A stretch of DNA of 64,000 nucleotides from Novosphingobium sp. (GTDB lineage: Bacteria; Pseudomonadota; Alphaproteobacteria; Sphingomonadales; Sphingomonadaceae). Below are positions 8,520 to 17,344 of this stretch, one piece after another. The position numbers and the translations under genes were made by a program. Under the pieces are notes generated by a model. The model made no database searches. It worked only from the letters and a program-made list of their open reading frames with translations, and was not told the origin of the DNA. Position 1 is the stretch's first letter; every line of letters begins with the position of its first letter. The DNA lies in the NCBI RefSeq assembly GCF_030696665.1, contig NZ_JAUYRV010000033.1, positions 41,068-105,067 of the forward strand, in the 5' to 3' direction.

Positions 8520-9287
8520 ATGGCAACGCAAATTGAGCGTGCGATTGTAACCGGTGCGACGTCCGGCATCGGTCGGGCGGTTGCTGTCCGCCTCGGTCGT
8601 CGAGGCGCGGTCGTCGCTATCCTTGGCCGGAGCGAGACCAAGGCGCAACACGTGGCCGAGGAAGTCCGCATGGCGGGCGGCACTCCGTGGATCGCCACGC
8701 TTGATATTGCCGACATGGCTGCTGTCGATGATGTAGTCGCTCGCTTTGCCACGGCTTACGGCGGAATCGATACGGCGGTCTCATCGGCAGGGATTGCATC
8801 AACCGGAACCGTGACATCGACCGACCCGAACGAATGGCACCGTATCATCAACACCAACCTCAACGGCACCTTCTATCTGGCGCGTGCGGTCATGCCGGAA
8901 CTGATCAAGACCAAAGGATCGTTTGTGGCGATCAGTTCTGATGCAGGAGTGCAGGGTGCCCAAGGCTATGCTGCCTATGCGACTTCCAAACACGCCCTGC
9001 ACGGGCTGATCAAATGCATGGCGCTTGATCATGGCCCGGACGGTGTGCGCAGCCACGCGGTGTGCCCGTCGTTCGTCGAGACGCCTATGGCCGACGAACT
9101 GCTGGCCTCTGCTTCGGCCGAAGAAGTCGCCTATTTCAGGAAGACGATACCGCTCGGGCGTTTTGCCAAGCCTGCCGAAGTGGCCGACGCCGTAGCGCAT
9201 CTCACATCTGAAGAGGCGGCGTTCGCGAACGGGGTCTTCTACAGGCTTGACGGCGGATCCACCGCCGGATTTTTCATGGCGGGCTGA
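8520..9287 (+). CDS. Short-chain dehydrogenase/reductase (classical SDR)
   Basis: 255 residues with a complete SDR set: TGATSGIG at 11-18, SSAG in place of NNAG at 88-91, Ser139/140, Tyr153 and Lys157 (YATSK). The C-terminus LDGGSTAGFFMAG is typical of classical SDRs. The start ATG follows the cupin stop by one base, so the genes are probably translationally coupled. It is the last enzyme of the tight operon before the MFS transporter. Likely a cytoplasmic NAD(P)-dependent dehydrogenase of the same unknown pathway. Confidence 0.85.
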   Translation: MATQIERAIVTGATSGIGRAVAVRLGRRGAVVAILGRSETKAQHVAEEVRMAGGTPWIATLDIADMAAVDDVVARFATAYGGIDTAVSSAGIASTGTVTSTDPNEWHRIINTNLNGTFYLARAVMPELIKTKGSFVAISSDAGVQGAQGYAAYATSKHALHGLIKCMALDHGPDGVRSHAVCPSFVETPMADELLASASAEEVAYFRKTIPLGRFAKPAEVADAVAHLTSEEAAFANGVFYRLDGGSTAGFFMAG

Positions 9288-9346
9288 GACCGGGATCTGA
9301 CCAGTGAGGGCGGGCCTTCGCGCACAACGGACGGGACAATGCCAAC

Positions 9347-10582
9347 ATGCCGAATTCGGGGAACGGACGTGACGCAGATCGCAGTGCGCCAAATCAGGCA
9401 ACGTCCGAATTCTCCCGGCCCGGCACAGCCGCGCTTTCGCTTGTAAGCACGCTGCCTTGGCTGAGTTTCATGGTCTTGCCCTATGAAATATCGGTCGTTG
9501 GCACAGCTTTTGGCATAAGCCATAGCGCAGCAAGCTGGGTGGCGACGGCCGAAATGCTGGCGCTTGCGCTATCGGCCAGCGCTGCTGCGCGAACCGTTGC
9601 CCGCCGAGACAAGCGCAAGGCGACGGCGGTGGGTATGGCCATTGCCCTCGCAGGCGCAGCCGCCAGCGTGGCAACATCATCGGTCGCTTTGTTAGTCCTG
9701 TCGCGCATCGTTTTCGGTGGCGGCTTGGGTATCATTGCGGCGGCGGCCAACGCACTGCCCGCAGATCACAAGCGGCCCGAACGTATCTATGCCTTCATGA
9801 TGGTTGCCCTGGCCATTGTCTTTTCAGGCCTGATCTTTGCGGTGACACCGGTGATCGCACGATTTGGCTCTGCCGGCCTGTTCGGTACGGAGCTGGCGAT
9901 GATCCTTGCCATGACATTGCTGCTGATATGGGTGCCGCGCGGGCATATCAGCACCGGAAAAGTGAAAGTCGGTCGCTCGCCGCTTCCACGCGGATCACGC
10001 GCGGTGCTGGCCGCAGTGACACTGATGTTCGTGGCACAAGCCGGAACGTGGGCTTATGCCGATCAGGCCGGGATTGCGCTGGGGCTGTCGGAACCTCACC
10101 TGACCGCGTTGTTCACCATCAGCGCCATTGCCATGCTGGTGGGGGCAGCCGCGGCGGCGTTGCTGGGCATGAAGCTGGGGCTGCGCCAGCCCCTTGCAAT
10201 CGGCTTCCTGCTGCAAGTCTACATCGCGGTGGCGATGTATTGCCAGTCGAACACTGTGCTGTTTTCGGCGGGCGTCGTTTTGTTGAGTGCCTCATCCAGT
10301 TTTGCATTGCCGTATCTGCAAGGCCTGCTTGCCGAGATCGATGAGAGCGGTCGTGCGGTGGCGCTTTCGGGGTCCGGCATCAATTTCGGCGGAGCGATTG
10401 GTCCGTCGATCGGCGCGGCGCTATCGTTTGCGCCCAGCCTTGCACCGCTGGGAATAGGGCTGAGCCTGCTGCTGATGATCGGGCTTGGCCTTGCCGATCG
10501 CGTTGCTGCTCGCCATAAAAGTGTAGGACATGATCGACCTACACTTTTAGCTTGGATACGATCCGGCAAGTGGTCGGTGTGA
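9347..10582 (+). CDS. MFS transporter
   Basis: 411 residues with about 12 hydrophobic segments. After a 25-30 residue hydrophilic N-terminus the first segment begins at GTAALSLVSTLPW. The loop between the second and third segments carries basic residues (ARRDKRKA), as in major facilitator proteins. The gene follows the catabolic operon by 59 bases on the same strand, so it probably imports the substrate or exports a product of that pathway. Its last 25 codons contain a perfect 12-bp inverted repeat that may be an operator for the next gene. Confidence 0.78.
   Translation: MPNSGNGRDADRSAPNQATSEFSRPGTAALSLVSTLPWLSFMVLPYEISVVGTAFGISHSAASWVATAEMLALALSASAAARTVARRDKRKATAVGMAIALAGAAASVATSSVALLVLSRIVFGGGLGIIAAAANALPADHKRPERIYAFMMVALAIVFSGLIFAVTPVIARFGSAGLFGTELAMILAMTLLLIWVPRGHISTGKVKVGRSPLPRGSRAVLAAVTLMFVAQAGTWAYADQAGIALGLSEPHLTALFTISAIAMLVGAAAAALLGMKLGLRQPLAIGFLLQVYIAVAMYCQSNTVLFSAGVVLLSASSSFALPYLQGLLAEIDESGRAVALSGSGINFGGAIGPSIGAALSFAPSLAPLGIGLSLLLMIGLGLADRVAARHKSVGHDRPTLLAWIRSGKWSV
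10516..10549. repeat. Perfect 12-bp inverted repeat, probable operator
   Basis: TAAAAGTGTAGG (10516-10527) and CCTACACTTTTA (10538-10549) are exact reverse complements separated by 10 bases. The element lies inside the 3' end of the MFS gene and 110 bases upstream of the dioxygenase-like gene at 10659. The left arm runs into TGTAGGACA, the word also seen at 754 and (as TTTAGGACA) 14772. The AT-rich arms and position favour a dimeric regulator site (TetR-like is one possibility) over a terminator. It is not a known operator that I can name. Confidence 0.5.
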
Positions 10583-10658
10583 TGCGCTGATCATGCTGTG
10601 AAGTGGCCGCAACGGCGTAGGGCTCCAATTGGCCGACGCCAAACTGAGGAACATGGAC

Positions 10659-11540
10659 ATGACCGTGCAGACCCTGCCCAACACCGCGTCGACCGACGAA
10701 ATCGTCCAGGTCTTGAACCGTGACGGCGGGGCGATCATTGAGAATTTCCTCACGGACGCTGTGCTTGAACGGCTTCGCGCTGATCTTGGGGCACTTCTGG
10801 AAGCAACGCCTGGTGCGCAAGAGGATGCTTTCCTCGGGACGAAGACACGCCGTCTCAGCCGGCTTTTCATGCGTACTACCGCGATGGCAGATGTCGTGAC
10901 CAATCCGCTGTTTCACGATGTTGCGCAGGCCATACTTGCCAAGCCGGTGAAGGTTTGGTTTGGCGAGGGGCGAACTGAGATCGTGCCTGACATCCGCATC
11001 GGGATGGCGCAGGCCATTCAGATCTGGCCAGGGCAAGGATCGCAACCGCTCCACCGCGATGATACGGTCTTCCTGTGGCGCCATCCGACGGGAGGGCGCG
11101 AAGCGCGTTTGCAGATCATGATTGCGATTACCGACTTCGAGGCAGCCAACGGCGGCACACTTGTGGTCCCCGGAAGCCATCTGTGGGACGACGAACGGAT
11201 GCCTGAGCGCCACGAAGCCGTGCCGACCGAGATGAAGGCCGGTTCAGCGCTGGTCTTTCTGGGATCGACCTACCACGCAGGTGGTGAAAACACGACCGAC
11301 CGCCCACGGACGGGGCTTACAGTTGCCCTTGATGCCGCGCACCTGCGGCAGGAAGAAAACATGTATCTCACGCTCTCGCCCGAAGTCGTGGCATCTTATC
11401 CCGAACATATCCGCCGCTTGCTCGGCTGGTCAGCCGGGCGCAATTTCATGGGCTGGATTGAAGTTGATGGGCAACTGGTTGATCCGGCTGAACTCGTCAA
11501 CGACGGAAAATCCTTTTCATTGGCGCAAGAGCTGGAATGA
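10659..11540 (+). CDS. Phytanoyl-CoA dioxygenase (PhyH)-like Fe(II)/2-oxoglutarate oxygenase
   Basis: About 293 residues from the ATG at 10659, eight bases after TGAGGA; ATG 10653 and TTG 10629 are in-frame alternatives. The facial-triad motif is visible as LHRDD (HxD) in the middle and the distal His in TYHAGGEN, with an Arg after it (RPRTGL) suited to binding 2-oxoglutarate. PhyH proteins hydroxylate CoA esters or small molecules in the cytoplasm. It follows the MFS gene with a likely promoter of its own near the 10516 inverted repeat. The substrate is unknown; shared motif and proximity suggest it belongs to the upstream pathway. Confidence 0.78.
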   Translation: MTVQTLPNTASTDEIVQVLNRDGGAIIENFLTDAVLERLRADLGALLEATPGAQEDAFLGTKTRRLSRLFMRTTAMADVVTNPLFHDVAQAILAKPVKVWFGEGRTEIVPDIRIGMAQAIQIWPGQGSQPLHRDDTVFLWRHPTGGREARLQIMIAITDFEAANGGTLVVPGSHLWDDERMPERHEAVPTEMKAGSALVFLGSTYHAGGENTTDRPRTGLTVALDAAHLRQEENMYLTLSPEVVASYPEHIRRLLGWSAGRNFMGWIEVDGQLVDPAELVNDGKSFSLAQELE

Positions 11541-11691
11541 CAATCAAGCGGTGCAGGCCATTTGGAAAAGGCGTTGGTCCAAAACTCATTGGCTGGCATT
11601 GTGTCAAAGAAGTTTCCGTCAAGTCGGATTGCGCTAATCGTGAATTTTGCAACTAGACAAGGCAAAGCGCCTGAGTTTATGAGCCAAATTC

Positions 11692-12609
11692 ATGAAACTG
11701 ACCGATGGCATAGCGATGCATGGCGAGGATCTGGGCGGTCTGGCCAAGTTCGTGGTTGTGGCCGAGGAACAGAGCTTCACGCGCGCCGCTGCGAAGCTGG
11801 GCGTGTCACAATCCGCACTGAGCCATGCGGTGCGCAGGCTTGAGGAGAAGCTTGGCCTTCGCCTGTTGACGCGCACCACGCGCAGCGTTGCAGCAACCGA
11901 GGCGGGCGAACAATTGCTAGAAACACTGCGCCCGGCGTTCAGCGAGATCGACAGCAAGCTTGCCTCGCTCACATCATTGCGCGAACGCCCCGCCGGAACT
12001 GTGCGGCTTTCCTGTCCGGCCCACGCTGCGCGGACTATCATCTGGCCGGCGGTTCATCGGCTGACGAGCGCCAATCCCGACATCACGGTCGAAATCAACA
12101 TTGATGCCGCTTTCACCGATATTGTCGCCGGGCGGTTCGATGCCGGGGTCCGTTTGGGGGAAAGTGTCGACAAGGACATGATCGCAGTGCGCATCGGCCC
12201 GCAACTGCGCATGGCAGCCTTTGCCGCGCCATCGTACCTTGAAGGCAAGGGTATTCCTCGAACGCCAGAGGACTTGACGCAGCATTCCTGCATCAATCTG
12301 CGCTTTGCCACTTCGGGCGGCCTTTATGCGTGGGAATTTGACCAAGGCTCCCGCTCTATCCGGGTGAAAGTCGATGGGCACCTTGTTCTCAACGACATGG
12401 ACATGGTGGTCGAAGCAGCAGTTGCGGGCCACGGCATTGCCTTTTCGCTTGAAGACCATGTGCAGCGGCAATTGGTCGATGGCTCACTTGTGCGGCTGCT
12501 GGACGACTGGTGCGAGCCGTTCGACGGCTATTTCCTGTATTACCCCAGCCGCCGCCAGCCTACTGTCGCGTTCCAACTGCTGCTGGAAAGCCTGAAGTAC
12601 CGTCCCTGA
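11692..12609 (+). CDS. LysR-family transcriptional regulator
   Basis: 305 residues. The N-terminal winged helix-turn-helix reads SFTRAAAKLGVSQSALSHAVRRLEEKLG, a standard LysR DNA-binding domain, followed by a periplasmic-binding-protein-like effector domain with an RLGESVDKDM segment. The length is typical. The ATG at 11692 lies in an imperfect dyad (GTTTATGA ... TCATGAAAC, 11675-11698) that could be autoregulatory. It is on the same strand as the dioxygenase-like gene, 151 bases downstream, and convergent with the acyl-CoA dehydrogenase. It may control the upstream catabolic genes, though LysR targets are more often divergent. Confidence 0.9.
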   Translation: MKLTDGIAMHGEDLGGLAKFVVVAEEQSFTRAAAKLGVSQSALSHAVRRLEEKLGLRLLTRTTRSVAATEAGEQLLETLRPAFSEIDSKLASLTSLRERPAGTVRLSCPAHAARTIIWPAVHRLTSANPDITVEINIDAAFTDIVAGRFDAGVRLGESVDKDMIAVRIGPQLRMAAFAAPSYLEGKGIPRTPEDLTQHSCINLRFATSGGLYAWEFDQGSRSIRVKVDGHLVLNDMDMVVEAAVAGHGIAFSLEDHVQRQLVDGSLVRLLDDWCEPFDGYFLYYPSRRQPTVAFQLLLESLKYRP

Positions 12610-12669
12610 TCGGACCGCATCATGAATTCCTTGGGTTCGATGATTTCGCGGCAAATCGGCACACGATCA

Positions 12670-13860
12670 TCAAAATGCCGCGATGCCGGTTATGCCACGC
12701 CCCAGGATCAGCGCATGGACATCGTGCGCACCTTCGTAGGTGTTCACGGTTTCAAGGTTCGTCATGTGCCGCATGACCTGATATTCTTCGGAAATCCCGT
12801 TGCCGCCATGCATGTCACGCGCCATCCGCGCCGCATCAAGCGCCTTGCCCACGTTGTTGCGCTTTACCATCGAGACCATCTCGGGCGCATAGCGGCCCTC
12901 ATCCATAAGCCTGCCAACGCGCAACGATGCCTGTAGCCCGAACGCCACATCGCACATCATCTCGACGAGCTTCTTTTGATAAAGCTGCGTGGCGGCAAGC
13001 GGTCGGCCGAACTGCTTGCGGTCCAGACCGTACTGCCGCGCAGCATGGAGGCAGAATTCGGCGGCACCGAGCGCGCCCCATGAGATACCGTAACGCGCGC
13101 GGTTCAGGCATTCGAACGGACCTTTCAGCCCTGCTGCGTCCGGCAGCAGCGCATCGGCACCGACCTTCACATCGTCCATCAGGATCATCCCGGTGGTTGA
13201 TGCGCGCAGTGACAGTTTCCCTTCGATCTTGGGGGCGTGAAGCCCTTGCATGCCCTTTTCCAGCACGAAGCCCCGGATCTTTCCGCCGTGGCTTTCCGAT
13301 TTTGCCCAGACGACGAACACATCGGCGAACGGGGCATTGCTGATCCAGGTCTTTGAACCGGTAAGGACATAGCCATCGCCGTTCCGGCGCGCAGTGGTGC
13401 GCATTCCGCTTGGGTCAGACCCGGCATCCGGCTCGGTCAGGCCAAAGCAGCCGATGAGCTTTCCTGCAGCGAGGCCGGGCAGATATTTGCGCTTCTGCTC
13501 TTCCGACCCAAACGCATAGATGGGATGCATTACCAGACTGGATTGCACCGATGCCATTGAACGGTAGCCAGAATCGACACGCTCAATCTCGCGCGCGACA
13601 AGTCCGTAGGCGACGTAGCTTGCACCAGAACCACCGTATTGTTCGGGCAGCGTCATGCCCAACAGGCCCGCTTCGCCCATAGCCGGAAAAAGTTCGGGCG
13701 CTGCGATTTCCTCGCGGTATGCTTGGATGACGCGGGGCTGCAACACGTCTTGCGCAAAACCACGGGCCGCGTCCCGGATCATGCGCTCGTCCTCGGTCAA
13801 TTGGGTTTCGAGGTCAAACGGGTCTTCCCAGGCGAAACGGGTTGCGGCGGCCATCGGCAT
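12670..13860 (-). CDS. gcdH: Acyl-CoA dehydrogenase, glutaryl-CoA dehydrogenase-like
   Basis: 396 residues with AAAGGAG upstream of the ATG. The segments [39 protein letters not shown] and [18 protein letters not shown] follow the glutaryl-CoA dehydrogenase pattern, and the catalytic base is Glu376 in [11 protein letters not shown] near the C-terminus. The enzyme oxidises and decarboxylates glutaryl-CoA to crotonyl-CoA with FAD, passing electrons to ETF. Glutaryl-CoA arises from lysine, tryptophan or alicyclic/aromatic catabolism. It stands alone on this strand, divergent from the maleylacetoacetate isomerase-like gene. Pathway membership is not shown by context. Confidence 0.85.
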   Translation of the reverse strand: MPMAAATRFAWEDPFDLETQLTEDERMIRDAARGFAQDVLQPRVIQAYREEIAAPELFPAMGEAGLLGMTLPEQYGGSGASYVAYGLVAREIERVDSGYRSMASVQSSLVMHPIYAFGSEEQKRKYLPGLAAGKLIGCFGLTEPDAGSDPSGMRTTARRNGDGYVLTGSKTWISNAPFADVFVVWAKSESHGGKIRGFVLEKGMQGLHAPKIEGKLSLRASTTGMILMDDVKVGADALLPDAAGLKGPFECLNRARYGISWGALGAAEFCLHAARQYGLDRKQFGRPLAATQLYQKKLVEMMCDVAFGLQASLRVGRLMDEGRYAPEMVSMVKRNNVGKALDAARMARDMHGGNGISEEYQVMRHMTNLETVNTYEGAHDVHALILGRGITGIAAF

Positions 13861-14019
13861 TCTCCTTTGATCTCACTGATCCTTCACTTGCGTATTATCA
13901 GCAAGAGCAGAGATTAGTGCAGCATGATGGTGGATTGGACTAGCGTGTAATCTGGGCAGATGGCCTCAGTCACGCCGAAGCCGCTGCTGACCAGGCAGCG
14001 CATGATTGAAAGCGAGTTT

Positions 14020-14661
14020 ATGGCGCATATGTCTATGACACTGCATGGCTATTTTCGATCTACTGCCGCTTACCGGGTGCGCCTCGCGCTTGCCCTGAAG
14101 GGGCTGGAATACGACAACGTGTCGCACCATTTGCGCAAGAACGAACAGCGCGCGCCGGCATACCTGGCGCTCAATCCGCAAGGCATGGTGCCCGCGCTGG
14201 TAGTGGGCGATGATGTGCTCACGCAGTCGCTGGCGATCTGCGAATACCTTGACGAGGTGCACCCCGAGCCTGAACTGCTCCCGCGCGCACCGCTTGCCCG
14301 CGCGAAGGTCCGTGCCGCGGCGCAAGTGATCGCCTGTGACATTCATCCGATCCAGAACCTGAAAATTCTTGACCGGCTGCGGGCCAACGGATTGGGCGAA
14401 GATGCCGTAAAGCAATGGGCGCGCGATGTGATCGAAGAAGGCCTTGCTGCGTTCGAGGCGCTGCTTCCGCGCACTGACACGCCGTTCTGCTTTGGTGAAA
14501 CCCCCGGTCTCGCCGACATCCTGTTGGTCCCGCAACTGGTCAATGCGCGGCGATTTGGTGCAACGCTCCGTTCCGCCCGCATCGGCGAGATCGAGGCAAA
14601 CTGCCTTGCCACCGAAGCGTTTCAGCGGGCGCGGCCCGAGGCGCAGCCCGACGCCGAATGA
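14020..14661 (+). CDS. maiA: Maleylacetoacetate isomerase-like zeta-class glutathione S-transferase
   Basis: The N-terminal thioredoxin fold begins LHGYFRSTAAYRVRLALALKG, the zeta-GST signature (SxxxxRVRIAL) for glutathione binding, followed by NPQGMVPAL and a helical C-terminal domain. The start is uncertain: the track uses 13960, but family members begin a few residues before LHGYF, so ATG 14020 or 14035 is more likely. MaiA converts maleylacetoacetate to fumarylacetoacetate, or maleylpyruvate to fumarylpyruvate, using glutathione. No fumarylacetoacetase or homogentisate dioxygenase gene lies nearby, so the exact substrate is open. It diverges from the gcdH-like gene across about 160 bases. 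Confidence 0.8.
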   Translation: MAHMSMTLHGYFRSTAAYRVRLALALKGLEYDNVSHHLRKNEQRAPAYLALNPQGMVPALVVGDDVLTQSLAICEYLDEVHPEPELLPRAPLARAKVRAAAQVIACDIHPIQNLKILDRLRANGLGEDAVKQWARDVIEEGLAAFEALLPRTDTPFCFGETPGLADILLVPQLVNARRFGATLRSARIGEIEANCLATEAFQRARPEAQPDAE

Positions 14662-14890
14662 CCAATGCTGCGCAAGGGTTGGACAAAACGGACCGGTGAG
14701 GGTGAGCGGTGGAAAACGCCGCGCCTTGTGATCCTGTCCTTTCGCTTCAGGCGTATCACGGAGTGCGCTAATTTAGGACACGCATCGTCCGGTTAATGGC
14801 AATGGACGCTTGCTCCCCCGCCAGATAGGTCCGCGCTCGATATGGTCACCCGGACCGTATCTCTATCAGGCAACAAGGGGCGCAATTCGG
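14662..14890. promoter_or_regulatory. Upstream region of the DUF1592 cluster
   Basis: These 229 bases hold no convincing gene. TTTAGGACA at 14772-14780 resembles the words at 754 and 10522 and overlaps a short dyad (GGAC at 14776, GTCC at 14787). AAGGGGCG about eight bases before the ATG at 14891 is the likely ribosome site and favours that start over the track's TTG at 14810. Confidence 0.4.
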
Positions 14891-17344
14891 ATGAAGGCGG
14901 GTTGGCGGGTTCCCGCCGGACGTTTCGCACTGATCGTCAGCGCGGCGCTGACCGGCACTTGCCTTGTCGCCTCCGTGCAAGCCGATAGCCCCACCGATGT
15001 TGCTTTGGCCGAAAGCCGGGCAGCCATGATCGAGCCGATCCTCGACAAGTATTGTTCGCGTTGCCACAACGATTTCGACAATGTTGCCGGGCTTTCCATC
15101 GCTGACCTGCGCGCGTCTGACATCGCGAACGGCCGCAATACCGAGGCATGGGAGAAAATCCTGCGCCGTGTCGCGTCGGGTGAGATGCCGCCGCATTCGA
15201 AGCCGCAACCCGATATGGTGCAACGGGCCGCGATGGTGGAGTGGCTTGATGCTGGCCGTGCGCAGTATGTTTCAGCCCATCCCGATCCCGGCAAGTCCGC
15301 CGTGCGCCGCCTGAACCGCATTGAATATGCCAATGCTGTCAGGGATCTGCTGGGGGTTGAGGCTGATGTGGCGCGCGATCTGCCGCCGGACAATTCCGGC
15401 TTCGGGTTCGACAATATCGCCGATGTGCTGAGCGTCTCGCCCACGCTGATGGAGCGCTATGTCGCGGTAGCGGGGAAAGTGGCCCGGCAGGCGACGGGGC
15501 TGGTCCCATCGCGGGCCTTCGTCACGACGTGGCAGGTGCCCAAGGACGGATCGGTGATGAATTCGGGCGTTCCTGCCTTTAACGAGCGGGCTGGCGGAGA
15601 TTTGCCGCTGGCCTCGCGCGGGGGCACTGTCGTGCGCTATTTTGCGCGGTATGATGGCACGTACGATGTCGTTGCGTGGCTCAATTCGAACACGAACAAC
15701 GAGACCGACCGGCTGACCGAGGACCGCTATACGCTGCGTCTTCCGCTGACGGCGGGGACGCACCGGATCAGCGTTTCGTTCCGCCGCCAGACCTGGCCCG
15801 ATGAAAGCGTGCAGTGGCTGCGCAACGATACCGACTATGTGCCGTTGCCGCTCGACAAGCCGAAGCTGTTGCCGATGGACGTGTGGGTGGATGGCAAGCG
15901 TGCGGGTACGGTGCAGGTGCCATCGTGGCGGATGCACCCGCGCTATTCGCAGCGCAATTTCCCGCGTGACGTGCTGCAGGTGGATGTGGCTGGGCCTTAC
16001 GATGCAAAGGGCATCACCGAGACGCCGAGCCAGCGCGCGATCTTTACATGCCGCCCGCGTAGAGCCGCCGAAGAAGCACCTTGCGCGCAGGAGATCATCG
16101 CATCGCTGGCGCGGCGCGCGTGGCGCAGGCCGGTCAGCACCGCAGAGGTCGCACCGCTGATGCGCCTCTATGGGGCAGAGCGGACGAATGCGACGTTCGA
16201 GCAGAGTATCGAGGTGGCCATTGAGGCGATCCTTGTTTCGCCGCAGTTCCTGTTTGTGGTGGAAAGTCCGCCTCCTGCCGGGATCATGGGCACGGCCTAT
16301 CCAGTGTCTGACCTTGATCTGGCCACGCGGCTGGCGCTGTTTCTGTGGAGTTCGATCCCTGACGAGCGGCTGCTCGCACTGGCCGAACAGGGGCAGCTTC
16401 GCGCGTCCGGTGTTCTCGACGCAGAGATCGCACGGATGCTGGCCGACCCGCGCGCGCAAGCGTTGACCGAGAATTTTGCAGGGCAGTGGCTCTATCTGCG
16501 CAATCTTGATCAGCAGCGCCCGGATATCACCGAATTCCCCGATTTCGACACCCGCCTGCGCACGGCGATGGCGACCGAGACGAAGATGTTCTTTGCGTAT
16601 GTCATGGGTGCCAACCGTCCGGTGACGGACTTTATCCGCGCAGACTACACCTTCCTCAACCAGCGGCTGGCCCGGCACTATGGGATCGGTGGGGTTAGCG
16701 GCACCGCGTTCCGCAAGGTGGCGCTTGATCCGGCCACCGCGCGCGGCGGGTTGTTGGGGCAGGCGAGCATCCTGACGGTGACGTCCTATGGCAACCACAC
16801 GTCGGTGGTGAAGCGCGGCAAGTGGATTCTCGACAACATGCTGGCATCGCCGCCACCTCCGCCACCGCCCGATGTGCCTGCGCTCAAGGCGGAGCATGAT
16901 GGGCGCAAGTTGACCGCCCGACAGCAGCTTGAACTCCACCGCGCCAACCCCAACTGCGCCGCCTGCCATGTAAAGATGGACCCGCTGGGTTTCGCGCTTG
17001 AGAATTTCGATGCGGTGGGGGCGTGGCGTACGGTCGATGCGGGGCAATCAATCGACAACACCGCAACCATGCCCGATGGCAGCACGATTACCGGCTTCAC
17101 CGGCCTGCAACACGTGCTGCTGGATCGGCGTGACGAGTTTGCGCAGGCCTTTACCGAACGGCTGATGACCTATGCGCTGGCACGCGGGGTTGGCCCGCAG
17201 GACATGCCGGCGATCCGTGCGATTGCGCGCAAGGCTGCGCAGGAGGACTATCGCGTGCAGACCATCGTCAGGGGTATTGTGACCAGCCCTGCGTTCACCA
17301 TGCGGAAAACCGCTGCGCTGCAAGTGGCGGAGGCAAGGCGATGA
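14891..17344 (+). CDS. DUF1587/DUF1592/DUF1588/DUF1585-type c-type cytochrome protein
   Basis: 817 residues from ATG 14891, starting with a signal peptide (RFALIVSAALTGTCLVASVQA). A haem-binding CSRCH lies at residues 55-59, and a second CxxCH (CAACHVKMDPLG) lies near the C-terminus, after the Pro-rich stretch typical of DUF1588. Sections such as RRLNRIEYANAVRDLLG, TRLALFLWSSIPDERLL and RGGLLGQASILTVTSYGNHTS match this domain series, first noted in planctomycetes and common in sphingomonads. It is probably a periplasmic redox protein; its reaction is not known to me. It overlaps the DUF1552 gene by 4 bases, so the two products are likely partners. Confidence 0.85.
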   Translation: MKAGWRVPAGRFALIVSAALTGTCLVASVQADSPTDVALAESRAAMIEPILDKYCSRCHNDFDNVAGLSIADLRASDIANGRNTEAWEKILRRVASGEMPPHSKPQPDMVQRAAMVEWLDAGRAQYVSAHPDPGKSAVRRLNRIEYANAVRDLLGVEADVARDLPPDNSGFGFDNIADVLSVSPTLMERYVAVAGKVARQATGLVPSRAFVTTWQVPKDGSVMNSGVPAFNERAGGDLPLASRGGTVVRYFARYDGTYDVVAWLNSNTNNETDRLTEDRYTLRLPLTAGTHRISVSFRRQTWPDESVQWLRNDTDYVPLPLDKPKLLPMDVWVDGKRAGTVQVPSWRMHPRYSQRNFPRDVLQVDVAGPYDAKGITETPSQRAIFTCRPRRAAEEAPCAQEIIASLARRAWRRPVSTAEVAPLMRLYGAERTNATFEQSIEVAIEAILVSPQFLFVVESPPPAGIMGTAYPVSDLDLATRLALFLWSSIPDERLLALAEQGQLRASGVLDAEIARMLADPRAQALTENFAGQWLYLRNLDQQRPDITEFPDFDTRLRTAMATETKMFFAYVMGANRPVTDFIRADYTFLNQRLARHYGIGGVSGTAFRKVALDPATARGGLLGQASILTVTSYGNHTSVVKRGKWILDNMLASPPPPPPPDVPALKAEHDGRKLTARQQLELHRANPNCAACHVKMDPLGFALENFDAVGAWRTVDAGQSIDNTATMPDGSTITGFTGLQHVLLDRRDEFAQAFTERLMTYALARGVGPQDMPAIRAIARKAAQEDYRVQTIVRGIVTSPAFTMRKTAALQVAEARR

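Noticed and set aside
14020-14661. Evidence for a homogentisate (tyrosine) pathway from the MaiA-like gene
   Set aside because: No fumarylacetoacetase, homogentisate dioxygenase or HPPD gene lies in the window, and zeta GSTs have other substrates.
15272-17047. 591-residue open frame on the minus strand
   Set aside because: Antisense to the DUF1592-type cytochrome gene, with Arg/His-rich low-information text and no ribosome site; a shadow frame.
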